Shown here one piece after another: positions 17,279 to 26,459 of a stretch of DNA of 64,000 nucleotides. A program made the translations under genes and the position numbers. Location: NCBI RefSeq assembly GCF_004116495.1, contig NZ_PDKC01000006.1:33679-97678 (forward strand). Reading direction: 5' to 3'. The DNA comes from Arcobacter sp. CECT 8985. Its GTDB lineage: Bacteria; Campylobacterota; Campylobacteria; Campylobacterales; Arcobacteraceae. Below the pieces are notes generated by a model. The model saw only the letters and a program-made list of their open reading frames with translations, was not told the DNA's origin and did no database searches. The stretch's first letter is position 1. Every line of letters starts with the position of its first letter.

Positions 17279-18214
17279 TTATAAAGTCTGTTTAAATTTT
17301 TTTCTATACTCTTTTGGATTTAATGAAGTCTGTTTTTTGAAAAGCTTTCTAAAACTATTTTCGTCAAAATATCCTATTTCAAGAGTTATTTCTGAAAGTT
17401 TTTTTTCAGTAGAGATTAAAAGTTCTTTTGCTTTTTCGACTCTTAGATTTTTAAGATATTGTATGGGTGAACTATTTATGGCTTTTTTAAATCTTCTAGT
17501 AAATGTTTTATCTGTTAAATTTACTTTTTGTGCAAGTAAAGAAACAGAAATTTGTTCATTAAGATTATTTTTCATCCATTCAATAATATTTTTTATTTCT
17601 TTATCATCATATAAAAAGATAGTAGAAAAGGATTTATATGATTTTTGAGATACTCTTCCTCTATCAATTATCATCAAGTTTGCTAATTGTGTAGCTGTTC
17701 TATTACTATGAAATTTTTCAACTATATAAAGACATAAATCTATATAAGCATTAATGCCACCTGCTGTTATTATATTTTTCTGTTCAATAAGAATTTTATC
17801 AACATCTAATTTTATATTTGGAAATTCTTTTTTAAACTTATCTTCATATGCCCAATGGGTTGTGGCTTTTTTATTATCTAGAAGTTTTGTCTGAGCTAAT
17901 ATAAAGCTACCAATACAAGCTGAAGCTAAGATTGCATTTTTTGAGTGCTGAAAAACTAACCATTTTATTATCTTTTTATCAACAATATAACAGTTATCTC
18001 TTAATTTTGGAGGTATTATAACTACATCATAAACATCTTCAAAGTTTAGTATTTTAGTATCAAAAATATTTGATTTTTCTAAACTGACAAATGTAGTTTT
18101 TATCTCTTGTTCATCTTTTGCTTTGCAATAATTATTATTTATCATAAAAATATCTTCTATTCCAAATGCAGCAGATTTTAATACATTTTTTAAAATTAAT
18201 ATTGCAATTTTCAT
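17279..18214 (-). CDS. GlxA-type AraC-family transcriptional regulator
   Basis: 311 residues from the chosen start. The N-terminal half is a DJ-1/PfpI-like domain with the nucleophile-elbow region ASACIGSFILAQ near residue 100 and the block KATTHWAYEDKF typical of GlxA. The C-terminal half (about 205-310) has two AraC helix-turn-helices: SVSLLAQKVNLTDKTFTRRF and ITLEIGYFDENSFRKLFKK. Such proteins sense small amino-group compounds such as glycine betaine, but the ligand here is unknown. An upstream in-frame ATG at 18244 is less likely because CAGGAC precedes the 18214 start and MKIAILIL begins the domain. Divergent from the metallo-beta-lactamase-fold gene. Confidence 0.82.
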   Translation of the reverse strand: MKIAILILKNVLKSAAFGIEDIFMINNNYCKAKDEQEIKTTFVSLEKSNIFDTKILNFEDVYDVVIIPPKLRDNCYIVDKKIIKWLVFQHSKNAILASACIGSFILAQTKLLDNKKATTHWAYEDKFKKEFPNIKLDVDKILIEQKNIITAGGINAYIDLCLYIVEKFHSNRTATQLANLMIIDRGRVSQKSYKSFSTIFLYDDKEIKNIIEWMKNNLNEQISVSLLAQKVNLTDKTFTRRFKKAINSSPIQYLKNLRVEKAKELLISTEKKLSEITLEIGYFDENSFRKLFKKQTSLNPKEYRKKFKQTL

Positions 18215-18310
18215 TTTTGTCCTGAATAACTTGTTTTGTGTCAAAAATACCTATTTGAGATTGTATCATATTATATGATAATTACAATATAAAAAATTAA
18301 AGGATAAAAG

Positions 18311-19081
18311 ATGAAATTTACACAAATAAGAAATGCAACAGTAAAACTACAATATGCAAAAAAAAGTTTTTTAATAGATCCTGTATTAGCACATAAAAAT
18401 GCATATGCTGGTTTTAAAGGAACATTAAATGAACATATAAATTGGCCAACAGTAGATTTACCATGTGATATAGATTCAATTTTAGATGTGGATGCAATTA
18501 TTATAACGCATACACATCCTGATCATATAGATGATGCTGCTTTTAAATTGATTCCCAAAAATATGCTTTTATTTGTGCAAAATGAACAAGATAAGGTGTT
18601 TATAAAAGAAAAAGGCTTTACAAACATAAGAATTTTAGATGGAAATACAATTTTTGAAGGAATTAATATTTCAATTACAAAAGGTCAACATGGTTCTGAT
18701 GAAATAATGGAAGTTTTATCTCAAAGATTAGGAGTTGTTTCAGGATTTGTTTTACAACATAAAGATGAAAAGACATTATATTTAGCAGGTGATACAGTTT
18801 GGAATAGTGATGTTGAAGATGCAATTAATACATATAAACCAGAAATTATTATTTTAAATGCAGGGGATGCTCAAATTCCAAAATTAGGTTCAATTATTAT
18901 GGGTAAAAAGGATACTTTAAAAGCACATAAATTAGCACCTAATGCAACTATTATTGCAACACATTTAGAAGCTGTTAATCATGCAGCTTTATCAAGAATA
19001 GAGTTAAGAAAATATATAAAACAAAATAATATAGAAAAATATGTTTTAGTTCCAGAAGATGGTGAAAGTTTCAAAATCTAA
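18311..19081 (+). CDS. Metallo-beta-lactamase-fold hydrolase (UlaG-like)
   Basis: 256 residues, cytoplasmic. It carries the complete metal set of the fold: HTHPDHID near residue 72, KGQHG near 125, AGDTVW near 155 and a closing ATHLEAVNH near 220. The N-terminal FTQIRNATVKLQYAKKSFLIDP strand pair is typical of the UlaG/L-ascorbate-6-phosphate lactonase-like branch. Substrate unknown. It stands alone between the divergent GlxA-type regulator, which could control it, and the convergent oor operon, with a strong terminator after it. Confidence 0.78.
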   Translation: MKFTQIRNATVKLQYAKKSFLIDPVLAHKNAYAGFKGTLNEHINWPTVDLPCDIDSILDVDAIIITHTHPDHIDDAAFKLIPKNMLLFVQNEQDKVFIKEKGFTNIRILDGNTIFEGINISITKGQHGSDEIMEVLSQRLGVVSGFVLQHKDEKTLYLAGDTVWNSDVEDAINTYKPEIIILNAGDAQIPKLGSIIMGKKDTLKAHKLAPNATIIATHLEAVNHAALSRIELRKYIKQNNIEKYVLVPEDGESFKI

Positions 19082-19110
19082 TAAATAGATTTTGAAATAA
19101 TTATATTAAC

Positions 19111-19146
19111 TACAACATCTTTTTTATTTACTAAAAAGATGTTGTA
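19111..19146. terminator. Strong bidirectional terminator
   Basis: Perfect 14-bp stem TACAACATCTTTTT (19111-19124) / AAAAAGATGTTGTA (19133-19146) with an 8-nt loop, between the converging hydrolase gene and oorC. The T-runs within the arms make it work in either direction. Confidence 0.8.
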
Positions 19147-19151
19147 ATACT

Positions 19152-19718
19152 TTATTTAGATTCATTTAATACTTCTTTTGCGTATTTAATTCCTAAATCA
19201 AATGCTTTGTTATTTATATCATGTACTTTTTCGGGTACTTTTGAAAGCATTGTTTCTCTTAAAATTTCATTATCAACAATATCACCTGTCATATGATTTG
19301 CAATTGATAAAGCAAGTACTGATTGTGTAATTACATTTCCTACTTCTTCTTTTGCAATTGTAATAATAGGAATTTCATATATTTTAAATTTTTCTCTATC
19401 TTCTTTAGTTGGTTTTACTAAATTTGGTTCAATTACAATAATTCCACCGTCTTTTACACCTTGTTTAAATTGGTCATATGAAATTTGTGCAACTGAAAGC
19501 ATAAAGTCAATTTCACCATCATTTGCATAAGGAAATAAAATAGGTTCATCTTCAAGTGTAATATCCACAACTGTAGGTCCACCTCTTACTTGAGAAGTAT
19601 AAGTTGCTGTTTTTAGTCCATAACCACCTGCTTTTATTTTTGCTGCTGCAAAAATTGAACCTGCAAGTAAAACACCTTGTCCACCTACACCTGTAAATCT
19701 CATTAATGTTTTAGCCAT
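19152..19718 (-). CDS. oorC: 2-oxoglutarate:acceptor oxidoreductase, gamma subunit
   Basis: 188 residues, the gamma-domain subunit of the four-part 2-oxoacid:acceptor oxidoreductase. FTGVGGQGVLLAGSIFA is the family N-terminal glycine loop, and TYTSQVRGGPTVVDI is the second conserved block. It is the last gene of the oorDABC operon, in the same order as in Helicobacter and Campylobacter, where the enzyme converts 2-oxoglutarate and CoA to succinyl-CoA and passes electrons to a ferredoxin/flavodoxin-type acceptor. 8 nt separate it from oorB. Confidence 0.92.
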   Translation of the reverse strand: MAKTLMRFTGVGGQGVLLAGSIFAAAKIKAGGYGLKTATYTSQVRGGPTVVDITLEDEPILFPYANDGEIDFMLSVAQISYDQFKQGVKDGGIIVIEPNLVKPTKEDREKFKIYEIPIITIAKEEVGNVITQSVLALSIANHMTGDIVDNEILRETMLSKVPEKVHDINNKAFDLGIKYAKEVLNESK

Positions 19719-19726
19719 TTTATCTC

Positions 19727-20560
19727 CTAAAGCTCAACTTTACTATTGTTTTTATGAGCTTGTTTTACTTTTTCATACGACTCACAATACTCTATTGCAT
19801 TTTCATCTTGTTTTAATATTCCTGTAGGAAATTTTCCTATTTTATCTTCATCTTCTAATTTCTCAAATTTAGTTTTTGCTAAAGTAATAGAGTCTATCCA
19901 CTCAAGATTTTGCATTGCAGTACCCATTTTATTTTTTCTACCTAGATTTATATGGCAGTTTGAAAATACATCAAAAAATGAGTAACCTTTATGCTGTAAA
20001 CCTTTTACAAAAAGTCTTTCTAATTTTTTTGGTTCTAGCATACTTTCTCTTGCTACAAAACTTGCACCTGCACCTATTGCTAAATTACAAGCATCAAAAG
20101 TAGGATCAATATTTCCTCTTTTTGCCGTAACTGTCCACATTCCTTGAGGTGTTGTTGGACTTGTTTGTGAGTTTGTAAGACCATAGATGAAGTTATTAAC
20201 AACAATGTGATTTATGTCTATATTTCTTCTACATCCATGAATTGTATGATTTCCACCAATTGCAAGACCATCACCATCTCCTGTTACACAAATTACATGT
20301 TTATCTGGATTTGCCATTTTTATACCTGTTGCATAGGCGATTGTTCTTCCATGAGTTGTATGAACTGTATTGCAATCTATATAAGAAGAAAATCTTCCTG
20401 AGCAACCAATCCCTGATACTACACATACATCATCCATATTCCAACCAAGTTTATCAATTGCTCTAATTAGTGCTTTTAATATAACACCATCTCCACAACC
20501 CCAACACCAAAGTGTTGGCATTTTATCTACTCTTAGGTATTGATCATAATTAAAAGCCAT
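19727..20560 (-). CDS. oorB: 2-oxoglutarate:acceptor oxidoreductase, beta subunit (TPP-binding)
   Basis: 277 residues. Carries the thiamine diphosphate site: WCWGCGDG with its cluster/cofactor cysteines near residue 19, GIGCSGRFSSYIDC, and the TPP/Mg motif CVTGDGDGLAIGGNH near residue 90 with a following NNFIYGLTNSQ. Works with OorA to decarboxylate 2-oxoglutarate. It starts 1 nt after oorA ends. The alternative of a 2-oxoisovalerate or pyruvate enzyme is less likely because the gene order and separate delta ferredoxin are those of Oor. Confidence 0.93.
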   Translation of the reverse strand: MAFNYDQYLRVDKMPTLWCWGCGDGVILKALIRAIDKLGWNMDDVCVVSGIGCSGRFSSYIDCNTVHTTHGRTIAYATGIKMANPDKHVICVTGDGDGLAIGGNHTIHGCRRNIDINHIVVNNFIYGLTNSQTSPTTPQGMWTVTAKRGNIDPTFDACNLAIGAGASFVARESMLEPKKLERLFVKGLQHKGYSFFDVFSNCHINLGRKNKMGTAMQNLEWIDSITLAKTKFEKLEDEDKIGKFPTGILKQDENAIEYCESYEKVKQAHKNNSKVEL

Positions 20561-20561
20561 A

Positions 20562-21692
20562 TTACATTCCTTTTATTTTTTCAATAATTTCTAACGGAGT
20601 AATAGGTCTTCCATTTGCTTTAAATAGTGTAGTGAAATCATCTCTTAAACTCACTCTTTGAATCTCTTGAATATATTGACCTTTATTTAACTCTGTTACT
20701 AAAATTTTATCTATTTTTTGGCAATACTCTTTAATTTTTGTTGAAGGACTAGGCCAAAGTGTAATTGGTCTAAATAATCCAACTTTAATTCCTTCTTTTC
20801 TTAACCTTTTAATAGATTCTTTTGCCGAAAGTGCAACTGAACCATATGCAATAATCATATATTCGGCATCCTCAAGCATGTACTCCTCATATTGTTCAAC
20901 TTCATCTAAATGAGCGTTTACTTTATTAAAAAGTCTATCTATTAAGTCTTGACTTAATTTTGCATCTTCTGTTGGATGTCCAGTTGGTCCATGATGAAGT
21001 CCTGTAAAGTGGAATCTATAGCCTTTAAACATTGGATTTAATATTGCAGGTTCATCTTGAGGTACACCATAAGGTTTGTACTCTTTTGGATCACCTTGGT
21101 AAACTCTTCTTGGAACTATTGATTTTTTTACTTCTTCTGCATCTGGAATCGTTGCTTTTCCACTCATATGTCCAACAGTTTCATCTAAAAGTAAAAATAC
21201 AGGTTGCATAAATCTATCTGCTAGATTAAATGCTCTAATTGTTTGTGTATAACACTCCTCTAATGTAGAAGCTGTTAATGTAATTGAATTAAAATCACCA
21301 TGAGTTGGTGATTTTGCTTGTAATACATCACCTTGCTGAACTCTTGTTGGAAGTCCAGTTGATGGTCCACCTCTCATTACATTTATTATTACAATTGGAA
21401 CCTCTGCAATATATCCAAGTCCAATATTTTCTGCTTTTAAAGAAATTCCTGGTCCACTTGTTGCTGTTAATGCTCTTTTTCCACTCATTGCTGCACCAAG
21501 TGCTGCACAAACTCCTGATATTTCATCTTCCATTTGCATTGAAACACCACCATTTGTTGGTAATAAATCAGAAAGAGTGTGCATAATTTCACTAGATGGA
21601 GTAATAGGGTATCCTGCAAAAAATTCACAATTTGCATCAATTGCAGCTAGTGCTGCTAATTCATTTCCTGTTGATATTATTTCTCTTGTCAT
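20562..21692 (-). CDS. oorA: 2-oxoglutarate:acceptor oxidoreductase, alpha subunit
   Basis: 376 residues. The N-terminal pyrimidine-binding domain includes FAGYPITPSSEIM and MQMEDEISGVCAALGAAMSG, then TATSGPGISLKAENIGL, then MRGGPSTGLPTRVQQGD, all typical of the alpha subunit. The C-terminal transketolase-like domain (about 260-376) contains YMIIAYGSVALSAKE. Together with OorB it forms the catalytic core. Its role in this group is a ferredoxin/menaquinone-linked replacement for 2-oxoglutarate dehydrogenase in the TCA cycle. Confidence 0.94.
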   Translation of the reverse strand: MTREIISTGNELAALAAIDANCEFFAGYPITPSSEIMHTLSDLLPTNGGVSMQMEDEISGVCAALGAAMSGKRALTATSGPGISLKAENIGLGYIAEVPIVIINVMRGGPSTGLPTRVQQGDVLQAKSPTHGDFNSITLTASTLEECYTQTIRAFNLADRFMQPVFLLLDETVGHMSGKATIPDAEEVKKSIVPRRVYQGDPKEYKPYGVPQDEPAILNPMFKGYRFHFTGLHHGPTGHPTEDAKLSQDLIDRLFNKVNAHLDEVEQYEEYMLEDAEYMIIAYGSVALSAKESIKRLRKEGIKVGLFRPITLWPSPSTKIKEYCQKIDKILVTELNKGQYIQEIQRVSLRDDFTTLFKANGRPITPLEIIEKIKGM

Positions 21693-21701
21693 CTATTTCC
21701 C

Positions 21702-22019
21702 TTAAGCTTTTGGTAATCTATAATTGTTATTTATAATGGCGATACTTCGCTCTTTTGCTTCAGTTGTTAATTTTGCAAATTTAAACTCTTTTTTGTCAGC
21801 TACAAAAATTGCAAAATCAGGGCAAGATAGCTCACAGTCATTACATCCAATGCATGAATCTTCATATACAACACTTGCCATTGCACCAAGTGTTGAAGAA
21901 GAATCATACTTCATTGATAATACACCAGCAGGACAAACAGAAACACACATATCACATGCTTTACATCTATTTTCATCTACCCAAACGGGAGTATTTTCGG
22001 GTGCTTGTATAATTCCCAT
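21702..22019 (-). CDS. oorD: 2-oxoglutarate:acceptor oxidoreductase, delta subunit (2x[4Fe-4S] ferredoxin)
   Basis: 105 residues with two [4Fe-4S] motifs: CKACDMCVSVCP near residue 19 and CIGCNDCELSCP near residue 57. First gene of oorDABC, 9 nt before oorA. It takes electrons from the catalytic core. The 280-nt divergent region upstream (22020-22299) is AT-rich and must hold promoters for both directions; no operator was recognised there. Confidence 0.92.
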   Translation of the reverse strand: MGIIQAPENTPVWVDENRCKACDMCVSVCPAGVLSMKYDSSSTLGAMASVVYEDSCIGCNDCELSCPDFAIFVADKKEFKFAKLTTEAKERSIAIINNNYRLPKA

Positions 22020-22299
22020 AATATTTCCTCTTTTCTTAGTAATAATTGTTTATAATTTATTGAAATAACACAAAAAAATTATGTCACTTTATTATTAAAT
22101 CTCTAATAATTAATATTAATTATAAAAAATAATTAAACTTTATGCTATACAGACTTAAAATATACTTTAAAAGCCATTTTTAAACTCCATAAATACGAAT
22201 ATTATAAGGAATTTAAATGCTTTTTTTGGGTTTAAGTTTTTGTTTAAATCAAATATTTGTTTTATTAGATATAATAATAAAAATTTAAAAGGTAATAAA

Positions 22300-23010
22300 T
22301 TGGTTTTATATCAGCCAAAAGATGGATATTGTTACAACAGCGATACACATTTTTTATATGATTTTATATTAAAAAATTTAGCTATTTTTAAAAATGTAAA
22401 AGGTGAACTTTTAGATATTGGAAGTGGAAGTGGAATTTTAGGATTATTGGTTTGTAGAGATTTATCTTCTATTAATTTAAATCAATCTGAAATACAAGAG
22501 AAGTTTCAATTATTAAGTGAAATAAATAGTAAATGTAATAAAATTAAAAGCACTATGTATAAAGGTTCATTTTTAAAAATGCAGTTTGATAAAACATTTG
22601 ATATTTGTATATCAAATCCACCTTTTTATCACTCTAGTGTAATAAAAAGTGAAAATGAAAATTTGAAAATTGCAAGATATAATGATTCTATGCCTTTAGA
22701 AGAGTTTATTTGTAAAGCAAATAAAATTTTAAAACCAAAAGGTAAATTTTTTTTCTGCTATGATGTAAAGCAGATTAATGAGATTATACTTTTATTAAAT
22801 AAATATAAATTTAATATTGAAAGTTTACAATTTGTACATCCAAGTAGTTCAAAAGAAGCAACATTAATACTTGTATATGCAAGAAAAAGTTCAAAATCTT
22901 TAACAAAAATATTACCTGCTTTAGCTGTTTTTAATGGCAAAGAGTTTACAAATGAAGTAAAAGAAATTTATGAAAAATCTTCAACACATAGTATAAAAGT
23001 AGAAATATGA
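22300..23010 (+). CDS. TrmN6-like SAM-dependent methyltransferase
   Basis: 236 residues from TTG 22300, chosen because AAAAGG lies just upstream and the product then starts at VLYQPKDGYCYNSDT, the usual N-terminus in this family. A longer frame from TTG 22240 has no ribosome site. Rossmann motif I is LLDIGSGSGILGLLV; the catalytic NPPF motif is ISNPPFYHSS, marking N6-adenine or similar amino methylation. It matches the tRNA1(Val) A37 N6-methyltransferase family (YfiC/TrmN6), though RNA specificity is not proven. An unrelated AAGGA-ATG at 22217 opens a 23-codon frame overlapping the upstream part. The stop overlaps the next start. Confidence 0.78.
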   Translation: MVLYQPKDGYCYNSDTHFLYDFILKNLAIFKNVKGELLDIGSGSGILGLLVCRDLSSINLNQSEIQEKFQLLSEINSKCNKIKSTMYKGSFLKMQFDKTFDICISNPPFYHSSVIKSENENLKIARYNDSMPLEEFICKANKILKPKGKFFFCYDVKQINEIILLLNKYKFNIESLQFVHPSSSKEATLILVYARKSSKSLTKILPALAVFNGKEFTNEVKEIYEKSSTHSIKVEI

Positions 23011-23384
23011 TATTAAAAGAAAAAGGATATAACTACTGTTTTGATGCAAATGCCTGTGCATCTTGTAAAGGTAATTGTTGTATTGGTGAGAGTGGTTATA
23101 TTTGGATAAATAAAGAAGAGATAAATAAACTTGCACAACATTTAGATATCTCTTTAGATGAATTAAGAGTAAAGTACCTAAAAAAAGTAGGATATAAATA
23201 CAGTTTGAAAGAGGTACAATTAGAGCCTAATAATTATGCATGTACTTTTTTTGATATTGAAAAAAGACAATGTAGCATATATGAAGCTAGACCTACACAA
23301 TGTAGAACTTTCCCTTTTTGGGAATATTTTAAAAATAATGAAAAAGAGGTATATGAAGAGTGCCCAGCTATAAAACACTTATAA
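23007..23384 (+). CDS. YkgJ-family cysteine-cluster protein
   Basis: 125 residues. The cysteine pattern CASCKGNCC near residue 13, a central C (ACTFFD), CSIYEARPTQCR and the final EECPA are those of the YkgJ/UPF0153 family, which binds zinc or an iron-sulfur cluster; function unknown. It overlaps the methyltransferase by 4 nt and the following lipoprotein gene by 25 nt, so all three are translated from one mRNA. Confidence 0.85.
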   Translation: MILKEKGYNYCFDANACASCKGNCCIGESGYIWINKEEINKLAQHLDISLDELRVKYLKKVGYKYSLKEVQLEPNNYACTFFDIEKRQCSIYEARPTQCRTFPFWEYFKNNEKEVYEECPAIKHL

Positions 23385-24634
23385 TATTAATTTTACCACT
23401 GTTATTCGCTTCTTGTGTTGGAACTTCAAATATTCCAATTAACAAAAAAGCTTTTGAACAAGAAGATTCTTATATTTTATATGCATTAGAGTATGAACAA
23501 AATAGGGATTTAAATAATGCAAGAAAAATGTATTTGAAACTTTTCGAAAATAGTGGCAGATATAGTTATCTAAAAAGATTTTTAGCTATGAGTATGCAGT
23601 TAAAAAAATATGAAGATGTAAGAATATATAGTAAAAAATATTTAGATGAAGATAGTAAATCATATCAAGATATTCTAAGATTTTATACTATTTCTTTATT
23701 GAAATTAGATAAATTAGATGATGCTTTAGAACAAGGACAAATATTATTAAAAAGATTTAATAATTCTGAAAACTATGAGTTATTAGCAAATATATATTTT
23801 GAAAGAGAAGAGTATTCAAAATCTGAAAAATATTTTGAAAGTGCATATGTTTCAAATATAAGTGGACAAACACTTACAAATTTAGTAGATGTTCTTTATT
23901 CATATTTGAATAAAAAAGAAAAAGCAATCTCTTATTTAGAAACTCATATTAGACTTTACGGTTGTGAAGGTGGTGTTTGTTCTAAATTATTCTCTTTTTA
24001 TAGAGAACAAAGAAATATTGATGGAATAATATCTGTACTTAAAAAAGCATTTTATGAATATAAAAAAGATGGCAATATTCATGCAATGAATAGAACATAC
24101 AAGTTTTTAATCGCATATTTAGAACAAAAAAATCTAGATGAAGCAATCGCTTTTTTAGAAAAAAATGATATAGATGAATATAAACTTTTATCTTTATATC
24201 AAAAGAAAGATTATAAGAAAAAATCTTTAAAATTATTATATAAAATCTATAAAAAAACTGGAAATATTGATTTATTAGCACAAATAGCAATACTTGAATT
24301 TGAAATAGCAAAAGATAAAAGAAAAGTTTTAAAAGAAGTTATTACTAAATTTGAAAGTGCATTGATGGTATTAGATAATCATATTTATCAAAACTTTTTA
24401 GGATATTTGCTTATTGATTATAATGTTGATGTGGATAAAGGACTAGCTTTAGTTAAAAAAGCATTAGAAAAAGCACCAAACAATGTGGCATATATTGATT
24501 CTTTGGCATGGGGATTATATAAGAAAAAAGAGTGTAAAAAAGCTTATACACAGATGAAAAAAGTAATTGATGCAATTGGTTTAGATGAAAAAGAAATAAG
24601 ATTTCATTGGAATAAAATTAAGGAGTGTAAGTAA
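23360..24634 (+). CDS. TPR lipoprotein
   Basis: 424 residues from GTG 23360, inside the end of the YkgJ gene. A short hydrophobic N-terminus ends in a lipobox-like FASC (Cys about 19), so it should be lipid-anchored at the periplasmic face. From about 40 to 410 there are repeated helix pairs with TPR character (LKRFLAMSMQLKKYEDVR, then ANIYFEREEYSKSEKYF; the last unit is IDSLAWGLYKKKECKKA). It resembles PEP-CTERM/PilF-like TPR scaffold proteins but no specific family is evident. trpC begins immediately after the stop. Confidence 0.75.
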   Translation: MPSYKTLIILILPLLFASCVGTSNIPINKKAFEQEDSYILYALEYEQNRDLNNARKMYLKLFENSGRYSYLKRFLAMSMQLKKYEDVRIYSKKYLDEDSKSYQDILRFYTISLLKLDKLDDALEQGQILLKRFNNSENYELLANIYFEREEYSKSEKYFESAYVSNISGQTLTNLVDVLYSYLNKKEKAISYLETHIRLYGCEGGVCSKLFSFYREQRNIDGIISVLKKAFYEYKKDGNIHAMNRTYKFLIAYLEQKNLDEAIAFLEKNDIDEYKLLSLYQKKDYKKKSLKLLYKIYKKTGNIDLLAQIAILEFEIAKDKRKVLKEVITKFESALMVLDNHIYQNFLGYLLIDYNVDVDKGLALVKKALEKAPNNVAYIDSLAWGLYKKKECKKAYTQMKKVIDAIGLDEKEIRFHWNKIKECK

Positions 24635-25426
24635 GTGATTTTAGATGAGATTATAGAAAAAACAAAACAGGATTTAGAAAGAAGAAAAATTGAATTTCCT
24701 TTAGATTTATTAGGAAGAAGTCTATCTTCAAATCCTTATGCACCAAGAGATGTAAAGAAGTTCTTGACTTCTACAAAAGAAGAGCCAATTAGAATAATTG
24801 CAGAAGTAAAAAAAGCAAGTCCTAGTAAAGGAATAATAAAAGAGGATTTTGATCCACTTGCAATTGCACAAGAGTATAGTAATAATGGTGCAAATGCAAT
24901 TTCAGTATTAACTGAACCTCATTATTTTAAAGGGAATTTAGAGTATCTAACTCAAATAAGAAGATATGTACCAACACCACTTCTTAGAAAAGATTTTATT
25001 GTAGATAAATATCAAATAGTTGAAGCTTTAGTTTATGGAGCTGATTTTATACTACTAATTGCAAAAGCATTAAGTACAAAAGAGTTAAAAGAGTTATATG
25101 AATATGCTTTACATCTAGGACTTGAAGTATTAGTTGAAATTCATGATAAAGAAGACTTAACTAAAGCTATGAAATGTGGTGCAAATATAGTAGGAATAAA
25201 CCATAGAAACCTAGATACATTTGAGATGAATATGAATCTTTGTGATGAATTAATCCCAATGATTCCAAATGGAAAAATTATAGTTGCTGAAAGTGGAGTA
25301 AGTAACACAGAAACTATCAAAAGACTAAGCTCAATAGGAGCAGATGCTTTCTTAATAGGTGAACACTTTATGAGAGTTCCATCTATTAAAGAAGAGCTAC
25401 AATCATTTAAAAACGCTACTAAATAA
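24635..25426 (+). CDS. trpC: Indole-3-glycerol phosphate synthase
   Basis: Closes the indole ring in tryptophan synthesis. 263 residues, TIM barrel. N-terminal [17 protein letters not shown] helix, then the catalytic block [12 protein letters not shown] (Lys), [13 protein letters not shown] (Lys), [13 protein letters not shown] (Asn), and IVAESGVS (Ser/Gly phosphate loop). The start is GTG 24635 with AGGAG at 24621-24625. It directly follows a TPR lipoprotein gene, so it is separated from trpF (12.7 kb) and from other trp genes. Confidence 0.95.
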   Translation: MILDEIIEKTKQDLERRKIEFPLDLLGRSLSSNPYAPRDVKKFLTSTKEEPIRIIAEVKKASPSKGIIKEDFDPLAIAQEYSNNGANAISVLTEPHYFKGNLEYLTQIRRYVPTPLLRKDFIVDKYQIVEALVYGADFILLIAKALSTKELKELYEYALHLGLEVLVEIHDKEDLTKAMKCGANIVGINHRNLDTFEMNMNLCDELIPMIPNGKIIVAESGVSNTETIKRLSSIGADAFLIGEHFMRVPSIKEELQSFKNATK

Positions 25427-25451
25427 AGAAGAGAGTTATTCTTTCTTCTTT
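25425..25451 (+). terminator. Terminator after trpC
   Basis: AAAGAAGA (25425-25432) pairs with TCTTCTTT (25444-25451) over an 11-nt loop, followed by T residues. It overlaps the trpC stop codon. Confidence 0.55.
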
Positions 25452-25534
25452 TTATTAAATAATCTACAAATATATACTACAAATACCTTTTTTTACATTA
25501 TAATTATAAAAAAGATTTAATATAAGGATAAATG

Positions 25535-26458
25535 ATGAGATTATATATCTTATCAAGAAACGAAAAACTTTATTCAACTAATAGATTAGTTGAGTCTGCA
25601 CAACAAAGAGGTTGGGAAGTTCGAGTTATTGATTATTTAAAATGTAGTATTGAGATTATGAAGGGTGAGTTAAAAATCAATTATTTAGGTGAAGAATTAC
25701 CAAAACCTGATGCTATTATTCCTAGAATTGGTGCTAGTAGAACATTTTATGGTACAGCAATGGTTAGACATTTTGAAATGATGGATGTCTTTACAGTTAC
25801 TGGTAGTTTAGCAATTCAAAGAAGTAGAGATAAGTTAAGAAGTTTACAAATACTTTCAAAAAAATCAATAGATATGCCAAAGACAATTTTTGCATCAAAT
25901 GAATCAAATGCTAAAGATGTAATTGCTTTAAGTGGTGGAGCTCCTTTAGTTTTAAAAATACTTGAAGGTACACAAGGTGTAGGTGTTGTATTAGTAGAGA
26001 GTGAAAAAGCTGCAAAATCAGTACTTGATGCTTTTTATGGAATGGATGTAAATTTATTAGTTCAAGAGTTTATTGAAGAAGCAAATGGAGCTGATATTAG
26101 AGCATTAGTAGTTGATGGAGAAGTTGTAGGAGCAATGAAAAGACAAGGTGCAGAGGGTGATTTTAGATCAAATTTACATCAAGGTGGAAGTGCAACAGCA
26201 CATAAATTAACTAGAAAAGAAAAAGCAACTGCAATAGCAGCTGCAAAAGCAATGGGGCTTGGAGTATGTGGAGTTGATATGATTCCTTCAAAAAGAGGAC
26301 CATTGGTTATGGAAGTAAATTCTTCACCTGGGTTAGAAGGAATTGAAACTTCTACAAAACTTGATATTGCTTCTAAAATAATGGATTATATACAAAGAAA
26401 TGTAGACGTATCACAGACAAAAAAAAGAAAAATTAAAAAAGATAATATTGGAGCATAA
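25535..26458 (+). CDS. rimK: RimK-family ATP-grasp ligase
   Basis: 307 residues. RimK adds glutamate residues to the C-terminus of ribosomal protein S6 or related targets, using ATP. N-terminal [16 protein letters not shown] is characteristic, followed by the ATP-grasp core: [32 protein letters not shown], and the metal/ATP block [13 protein letters not shown] near residue 262. The second of two adjacent ATGs is chosen, with AAGGA 6-7 nt before it. It is followed after 1 nt by an aspartoacylase-type hydrolase, a recurrent pairing. A basic tail (KKRKIKK) ends the protein. Confidence 0.85.
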   Translation: MRLYILSRNEKLYSTNRLVESAQQRGWEVRVIDYLKCSIEIMKGELKINYLGEELPKPDAIIPRIGASRTFYGTAMVRHFEMMDVFTVTGSLAIQRSRDKLRSLQILSKKSIDMPKTIFASNESNAKDVIALSGGAPLVLKILEGTQGVGVVLVESEKAAKSVLDAFYGMDVNLLVQEFIEEANGADIRALVVDGEVVGAMKRQGAEGDFRSNLHQGGSATAHKLTRKEKATAIAAAKAMGLGVCGVDMIPSKRGPLVMEVNSSPGLEGIETSTKLDIASKIMDYIQRNVDVSQTKKRKIKKDNIGA

Positions 26459-26459
26459 G

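Noticed and set aside
22217..22288. AAGGA-ATG opening a 23-codon frame before the TrmN6-like gene
   Set aside because: It is hydrophobic but in another frame, ends before the true start, and matches nothing; kept only as a remark on start choice.
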